Part shown: piece after piece, positions 59,575 through 64,000 of the stretch | Position numbering within the stretch: position 1 is the stretch's first letter | Layout: each line of letters opens with the position of its first letter | Assembly (NCBI GenBank): GCA_964423865.1 | Contig: CAYRGN010000009.1 | Span: 1 to 64,000 of the forward strand | Direction of reading: 5' to 3' | DNA length: 64,000 bases | From: Leadbetterella sp964423865 | GTDB lineage: Bacteria; Bacteroidota; Bacteroidia; Cytophagales; Spirosomataceae | The notes under the pieces: generated by a model | What the model saw: the letters and a program-made list of their open reading frames with translations, nothing else | Told to the model about the DNA's origin: nothing | Databases searched by the model: none | Made by a program: the position numbers and the translations under genes

Positions 59575-61899
59575 ATGAAGCATAATTTCTGGGTTAGTGT
59601 ATGTGTCTTCTGGTTGGTATCGCTGTCTGCTAATGCTCAGCAAATAAAATTCGAATGGGTAAAACAGTGGGGCATATATAGTTACGGGGCTGGTTATCAA
59701 AATGCGAATAGTCTAGTATGGTACAATCCGATAGGTGGCAGTTCTTTCAATAAAACCATTACTGACCATGAAGGAGCTGTGTATGTTGTAGGTCATTTTA
59801 TAGGCACATTTAATGCTGACGCCGACGGAAGCCCTGCCGGGATAATCAACTCCTCCTCGCTTTACTCTGCTGGTTGCTTTGTTACCAAATATAATTCAGC
59901 AGGGAAGTTCCAGTGGGCGAAGACGCTCCCAATATCTAATGATAATATAATGCAAGGTATGCAGGATATAATCATTGATAAGAACAATGATGTAGTGGTT
60001 CTATCCCATTCTTTTGGTACAACTAGATCTGTGCATATCTGGAAACTGAACTCAAATGGTGAAAAACAATGGGAAAAAGACTTTGGCCCCACACAATACG
60101 GAGAGGTGACAGCATTCACCTCCCTTACTACTGACAGCAAAGGCGACCTGTACTTTGGGGGGTATTTTTCAGGTTTGGGACCGCTACCGCTGCCGGACGG
60201 AACGTTTGATTTTGACCCCGGTTCAGGTGTGCATACACTTACTCCCAAAGAATATGAATATGATTTCTTTCTGCTAAAACTGAATAGCCAGGGAGAGTTT
60301 GTATGGGTTAAACAGTTCGGAGGGCTTTTACGACCCAATGAGAGTATGATTAAGTCCCCTGATGAACCGATACGGATAGCTTTACATAATGATGTAATAT
60401 ACGTAACAGGGCAGTTTTCCGGTAACCAGGACTTTGACCCTGGTCCCGACAAGTCAATGCTCAGCTCTCAGTTGATCTTACGTGACGGATACGGTGTAGA
60501 TACATTTGTAGCCGGGTTCAATACCTCCGGAGAATTAAACTGGGTACACAGAATAGGTAATGATTACAACGAAAACATTTTTGCCACCACCACCGATCCG
60601 GCTGGAAACCTGCTTTTTGCAGGTAAGCTCTCCGGACAGGTCATATTCGGTTCGGGAGAAAATGCACAAACCTTTAAATCCCAATATGGTTTTTATGTAG
60701 CCAAGGTAAACAGCAGCGGAGATTTTGTCTGGGTTAAACCTATCGAAATTAACTCCTCGGGGGGATATGGGGTTGACATAGCAACTGACAAATTCGGAAA
60801 TGTTTACTTGGCCGGAACATTCTCGGGAGTTGGTGATTTTGACCCGGGAGAAGGCAGATATGAGCTGACAGCTCAAGGCTCTGGAAGTGATGTATTCTTT
60901 TTGAAACTCAATAGTAACGGAACCTTCAATACCGCATTCTCCTACGGACGAGAAGGTTACGACTACGGCTATGGCCTAAATGTGGACAAAGAGGGTAGTG
61001 TACTATTGACAGCAAGTTATACCGGCCCGGGTACTATAGATGTAGACCCTAACGAAACCAAACATGAACTGAAGCCCTCATTCGCAAGTATATTTATCGT
61101 AAAGCTCAGTCAGCCCAACCTTACGGCTTCATGTAGCCTGAGTGCAGGGGGGATTAAAGCAGCTACAGACAGGCTATGTGCAGGCGGCAGTATTCAACTC
61201 TCCGCTAATGCAAGTGAAGGTAAAACACCGTATGGTTATCAATGGCAATTAGACGGAAAAAACATAGGGGAAAATCGCTCAGAATGTACTGCCACCGCTT
61301 TGGGGGCATATAAGGTAAGGATTACCGATGCCGAGGGGTGTACAATTACTTCCCCTACTTTTACAATGATTCAAGGCTCTCCACCCCCGGCCCCTGATTT
61401 GTCTGCGGAACACAGAGAGCTTCTCTCCGGACAAACCTCCCATATTACCTCTTCCGTATCATCAGGATTTACTTTTCAATGGATCAAAGAGGGAGCGGTA
61501 ATAGACGGAGCCACCCAAAGCAGTTATACCGCTGCAAGCCCCGGAGTATATAGCCTCAGGATAACAGATGCGGGAGGCTGTTCTTCGGTATCACGCGAAA
61601 TTACCTTACAGAAGAGCATTATTACAGCTCTGGAACCCGGGAGTTCGGGCGCTGAAATTACATTTTACCCTAATCCTGTCTCCTCTATTGCTAAAGCAGA
61701 TATAAAGCTCTACCAACCGTCCGCCATAAAAGCCATGATTCTGAATACGGAAGGAAAGGAATTGTACAGACATCAGGTAAAAACGGTTTCAAATGCACAT
61801 GTTATCATGCTAGATCTTTCAAAGTTTCATTCAGGAATGTATATACTGAATGTAGAGTCTGAATATGCATCTTATTCTTACAAAATCATTAAATACTGA
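59575..61899 (+). CDS. T9SS-exported protein with SBBP-like repeats and Ig-like domains
   Basis: 774 residues with signal peptide MKHNFWVSVCVFWLVSLSANA. Residues 20-510 carry repeated blocks such as AGCFVTKYNSAGKFQWAKTL, FLLKLNSQGEFVWVKQFGG, FYVAKVNSSGDFVWVKPI and FFLKLNSNGTF, each with a DFDPG motif, like SBBP or beta-propeller proteins. Two Ig-like segments follow (YQWQLDGKNIG, FQWIKEGAVIDG), then a type IX sorting tail ITFYPNPVSSIAKADIKL to YSYKIIKY. Probably attached to or released from the cell surface. Confidence 0.9.
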   Translation: MKHNFWVSVCVFWLVSLSANAQQIKFEWVKQWGIYSYGAGYQNANSLVWYNPIGGSSFNKTITDHEGAVYVVGHFIGTFNADADGSPAGIINSSSLYSAGCFVTKYNSAGKFQWAKTLPISNDNIMQGMQDIIIDKNNDVVVLSHSFGTTRSVHIWKLNSNGEKQWEKDFGPTQYGEVTAFTSLTTDSKGDLYFGGYFSGLGPLPLPDGTFDFDPGSGVHTLTPKEYEYDFFLLKLNSQGEFVWVKQFGGLLRPNESMIKSPDEPIRIALHNDVIYVTGQFSGNQDFDPGPDKSMLSSQLILRDGYGVDTFVAGFNTSGELNWVHRIGNDYNENIFATTTDPAGNLLFAGKLSGQVIFGSGENAQTFKSQYGFYVAKVNSSGDFVWVKPIEINSSGGYGVDIATDKFGNVYLAGTFSGVGDFDPGEGRYELTAQGSGSDVFFLKLNSNGTFNTAFSYGREGYDYGYGLNVDKEGSVLLTASYTGPGTIDVDPNETKHELKPSFASIFIVKLSQPNLTASCSLSAGGIKAATDRLCAGGSIQLSANASEGKTPYGYQWQLDGKNIGENRSECTATALGAYKVRITDAEGCTITSPTFTMIQGSPPPAPDLSAEHRELLSGQTSHITSSVSSGFTFQWIKEGAVIDGATQSSYTAASPGVYSLRITDAGGCSSVSREITLQKSIITALEPGSSGAEITFYPNPVSSIAKADIKLYQPSAIKAMILNTEGKELYRHQVKTVSNAHVIMLDLSKFHSGMYILNVESEYASYSYKIIKY

Positions 61900-61944
61900 T
61901 TACTTATGTATATGGGCAGAATGATATGACTTATCCTGATTTTA

Positions 61945-62346
61945 ATGGCGTGTTTATCCTGTAAAACTACCGAAACCAAAAGCGTTACGGAACTCTTACA
62001 AAAAAGGTGGTCTGCTGAAAGTGTAACAGAAAATGGAACTCTGGTTTATTCCCAAGGCACCGCTCAAAACCTGAAAAACGGTTATTCAAATTTTGTATTA
62101 CAACTCAACCGCGACGGGTCAGCAAGCATTACGGAACTTGACGGACACACTGCAACGGGAGAATGGGAGCTTTCTGAGGACAGTAATACCCTGACCCTTA
62201 AAAACCTAAATCCTTCGCCATCAGGAACCGGAGGGGTAATCAGCTACACCATTGAAAAAGTAGATGAGTCGACACTGATTATCACAAGAATCTCTGCCAA
62301 CCCTAAAACAGGCGGAACACTTAATCAATACATTCTTACAAGTTAA
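61945..62346 (+). CDS. lipoprotein with interrupted signal peptide
   Basis: 133 residues from the ATG at 61945 (MACLSCKTTETKS). The mature part is a lipocalin-like (DUF5004-type) domain: LLQKRWSAESVTENGT, LQLNRDGSASITELDG, TATGEWELSEDSNTLTLKN. The ATG gives almost no signal peptide. In frame upstream the sequence reads MYMGRMI, TGA (61927-61929), LILILMACLSC, so a normal lipoprotein signal seems to be broken by a stop. The gene may be defective, or the stop may be an error. It lies 45 bases after the T9SS gene (the upstream ATG only 6). Confidence 0.6.
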   Translation: MACLSCKTTETKSVTELLQKRWSAESVTENGTLVYSQGTAQNLKNGYSNFVLQLNRDGSASITELDGHTATGEWELSEDSNTLTLKNLNPSPSGTGGVISYTIEKVDESTLIITRISANPKTGGTLNQYILTS

Positions 62347-62376
62347 ACCATGGAAACTAATGTCTTATCAATAAGC

Positions 62377-62931
62377 ATGAAAATAAAAGCCATTTTAATT
62401 ATCCTGTTTTTGGGAGCCCTGTCAGGTTGTAGTAAAAATGAGGTAGAAAAGCAGCAAGAACATTACGTCCGCTTTAAAATTGCTAATGAACTTATAGAGC
62501 TTAACGAAGAAGTTTTTGCTACAAGGGAATATCACGATTACGACTTCTTTACCATGGAAGGAGTCAATGTTTTCGGAGGCCGGAAAGGAACAGACTATGA
62601 CTTTGAAATCCTGAATTTTGGGGTAGGTGTATTAAATGAAAAGCTAACGGAACGTCAATATACTGCAGGCGAAGACGACGATTCTGAGGTTGGAATGAAA
62701 TGGGTGAAGTATCGTGATAACCTGGAAACAGAACATTATTACATGACCGGGGTGGATTACAGGCCCGGGAACATGACGGTTACTATAACCGAGCTGTCAG
62801 AAGCCCATGTAAAAGGCATTTTTTCAGGTTATTTGTACTTCGAGGGGGAAGAAGATAACCCCAGGCTTCTTATCACCGATGGGGAGTTTTATTCTCCCAT
62901 AGTCAAAGAGTATGTAAACCCGTACTTTTGA
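62377..62931 (+). CDS. exported lipoprotein of unknown function
   Basis: 184 residues from the ATG giving MKIKAILIILFLGALSGCS, with lipobox LSGC; an upstream in-frame ATG at 62350 is less likely. The mature part starts with a charged linker, then YVRFKIANELIELNEEVFATRE and later ITELSEAHVKGIFSGYLYFEG. The FSGYLYF segment with charged residues resembles small beta-sandwich lipoproteins of Bacteroidota. No enzyme motif. Part of the exported-protein run. Confidence 0.68.
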   Translation: MKIKAILIILFLGALSGCSKNEVEKQQEHYVRFKIANELIELNEEVFATREYHDYDFFTMEGVNVFGGRKGTDYDFEILNFGVGVLNEKLTERQYTAGEDDDSEVGMKWVKYRDNLETEHYYMTGVDYRPGNMTVTITELSEAHVKGIFSGYLYFEGEEDNPRLLITDGEFYSPIVKEYVNPYF

Positions 62932-62998
62932 TAATTTAAAGACATGACAGGACCAGCAAGTAAGTTTTCAAATGCAAAATTTAATTTAGGACATAAAT

Positions 62999-64000
62999 AT
63001 GAACAATAGTGGCAATGGAACCGGAAGGCGGAGCAGATGGTGCATAAGTTGTTGCATTGTATATGTACTCCTGCTTGTACCCGTACATTTAATAGCACAA
63101 AGCCCCGAATACAGGTCGCTACAAGACAAACTTACAAGCGCTGTAAAAACGGTAAATACTTCAGATTCCGAAATTAGTCAGACACTTGATTTTAATGAGG
63201 CCAAGCCCTTTATTATCCGTGTGGCATCGGTCACCAACACTAAAAAGGAAAAGTTAGTGGAAGAATTTACAGAAGTGAGTCTTGCCGACATCAATGCGGC
63301 TTCTGTAGCATACAAAATTCAGAAAGACGTTATAAGTCTTAATCTTATCACTAAAGTAAACCAAAAACTGGTCACCCGTTTTAAAAATGGGCTGTTTGAT
63401 GAATTTTCAAACAAAGTAACCTTATATGCTGAAAACGTTGAAAATGCCAGAAACCTGGTTGATATTCTCACAAAAGCTATCCCCCTGGCTGAAAAACTTG
63501 AACAGGCACAACTGAAAGTTCCGGCGGGGGGATATACAGAACTGGCTCAATGGCTACAGGATAACATTAAAACCCAGGAGCTGGGAACGGGCCGCATTGA
63601 ACAGTCTCTGGTGACCACGGGCCTAACGGGTACTTATCAAAAGAATACGAACGGGAAAAATGAAGAAATATATGTGTTTAATTGGGGCGATTTTAACCCT
63701 AAGTCTGTAAATATCGATGTTAAATCAGGCCAGCTAAACATCGGGTTACAAATGAGTAATAAGAAAAAATATATCCGCTATACCAAAGATCAATCTCCGC
63801 AGAATAATGAGGAAGACCTTGTTATTTCAGGATATGATGTAGAATGGGTTAAAAAAGTTAAACTGGTTTTAGATACGTTTCTTCCCCTTGCTGAACAGCG
63901 ACTTAAACAAGGCACACCAACCTTTGCAGGTTCTTCTGAAGCACTGAATTTAATCAGAAAACAAAGTAACACCACATTACACGGCAAGTCAGGGCAGGTA
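62999..64000 (+). CDS. large exported protein of unknown function, cut by the window end
   Basis: Open from the ATG at 62999 to the last base, 334 codons, with no stop. N-terminal hydrophobic segment CISCCIVYVLLLVPVHLIAQ is a signal peptide or anchor. The rest is soluble, with many helices (for example NARNLVDILTKAIPLAEKLE) and beta parts. I do not recognise a family. Codon use matches its neighbours, and it lies 67 bases after the lipoprotein gene. The C-terminus is outside the window. Confidence 0.7.
   Translation, partial: MNNSGNGTGRRSRWCISCCIVYVLLLVPVHLIAQSPEYRSLQDKLTSAVKTVNTSDSEISQTLDFNEAKPFIIRVASVTNTKKEKLVEEFTEVSLADINAASVAYKIQKDVISLNLITKVNQKLVTRFKNGLFDEFSNKVTLYAENVENARNLVDILTKAIPLAEKLEQAQLKVPAGGYTELAQWLQDNIKTQELGTGRIEQSLVTTGLTGTYQKNTNGKNEEIYVFNWGDFNPKSVNIDVKSGQLNIGLQMSNKKKYIRYTKDQSPQNNEEDLVISGYDVEWVKKVKLVLDTFLPLAEQRLKQGTPTFAGSSEALNLIRKQSNTTLHGKSGQV

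Overview
The window comes from a member of the phylum Bacteroidota, probably of the order Cytophagales. Direct signs are: bL33 followed by a DUF4295 protein; a 29-residue AURKAIP1/COX24-type basic protein; a TonB receptor with an N-terminal carboxypeptidase-like domain; a type IX secretion sorting tail; the RDD/SpoIIM/DUF4129/DUF4350/MoxR/DUF58 neighbourhood; and many promoters of the Bacteroidota form TTG-N19-23-TAnnTTTG. Base composition is near 50% GC over most of the window, with clearly AT-rich patches at about 21.8-24.1, 34.5-35.2, 54.5-54.85 and 57.55-58.25 kb. I saw no rRNA, tRNA, CRISPR array or insertion sequence.

Layout. 0.1-8.3 kb: omega-amidase and DUF2200 genes, then an RDD protein divergent from a tightly coupled operon for an envelope system built around a MoxR ATPase and a DUF58 protein. 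8.3-11.3 kb (minus strand): HU-like protein, TPR protein, COX24-type protein and RNase G. 11.4-20.7 kb: mutY, argH, a polyprenyl diphosphate synthase, hisH-hisA-hisF, lon and a hemerythrin-like protein. 20.8-24.1 kb: a GH18 chitinase-like enzyme and a low-GC restriction-modification pair whose endonuclease gene carries an early in-frame stop. 24.1-31.6 kb: an acyl-CoA dehydrogenase behind a double palindromic operator, a lipoprotein, rpmG-DUF4295, a repeat cluster and a TonB-dependent receptor with an odd Ala/Gln/Val-rich insertion. 31.7-46.2 kb: PadR/PspC pair, a MarR gene with a DinB remnant, dgt, a TVP38-family protein, GDP-fucose synthase, a MORN-type protein, a TlpA-like thioredoxin protein, ndk, tgt, a glycosyltransferase, an LptF/G permease and an aldehyde dehydrogenase. 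46.3-54.4 kb: phospholipase C, a ParE-type toxin-antitoxin pair, a UPF0173 hydrolase, a metallophosphoesterase, a MATE exporter and an alpha-L-fucosidase. 54.4-57.6 kb: a ten-unit 23-bp tandem array directly in front of a DUF4143 ATPase, then mazG and a GAF-type methionine sulfoxide reductase. 57.6-64 kb: an XRE regulator and a run of exported proteins of mostly unknown function, the last cut by the window end.

The most unusual item is the exactly periodic 23-bp x 10 array (54586-54816) ending at the -7 element of the ATPase gene; the ATPase also carries a PD-(D/E)XK-like D...ExK motif. Other points to check are the nonsense codon in the restriction gene, a second in-frame stop in a lipoprotein signal peptide (61927), operators overlapping the acyl-CoA dehydrogenase promoter, a family of AGCT-NNN heptamer arrays and associated dispersed repeats, and a tRNA-guanine transglycosylase without its three zinc cysteines. 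All family names are from reading translated sequence by eye; no database search was run.
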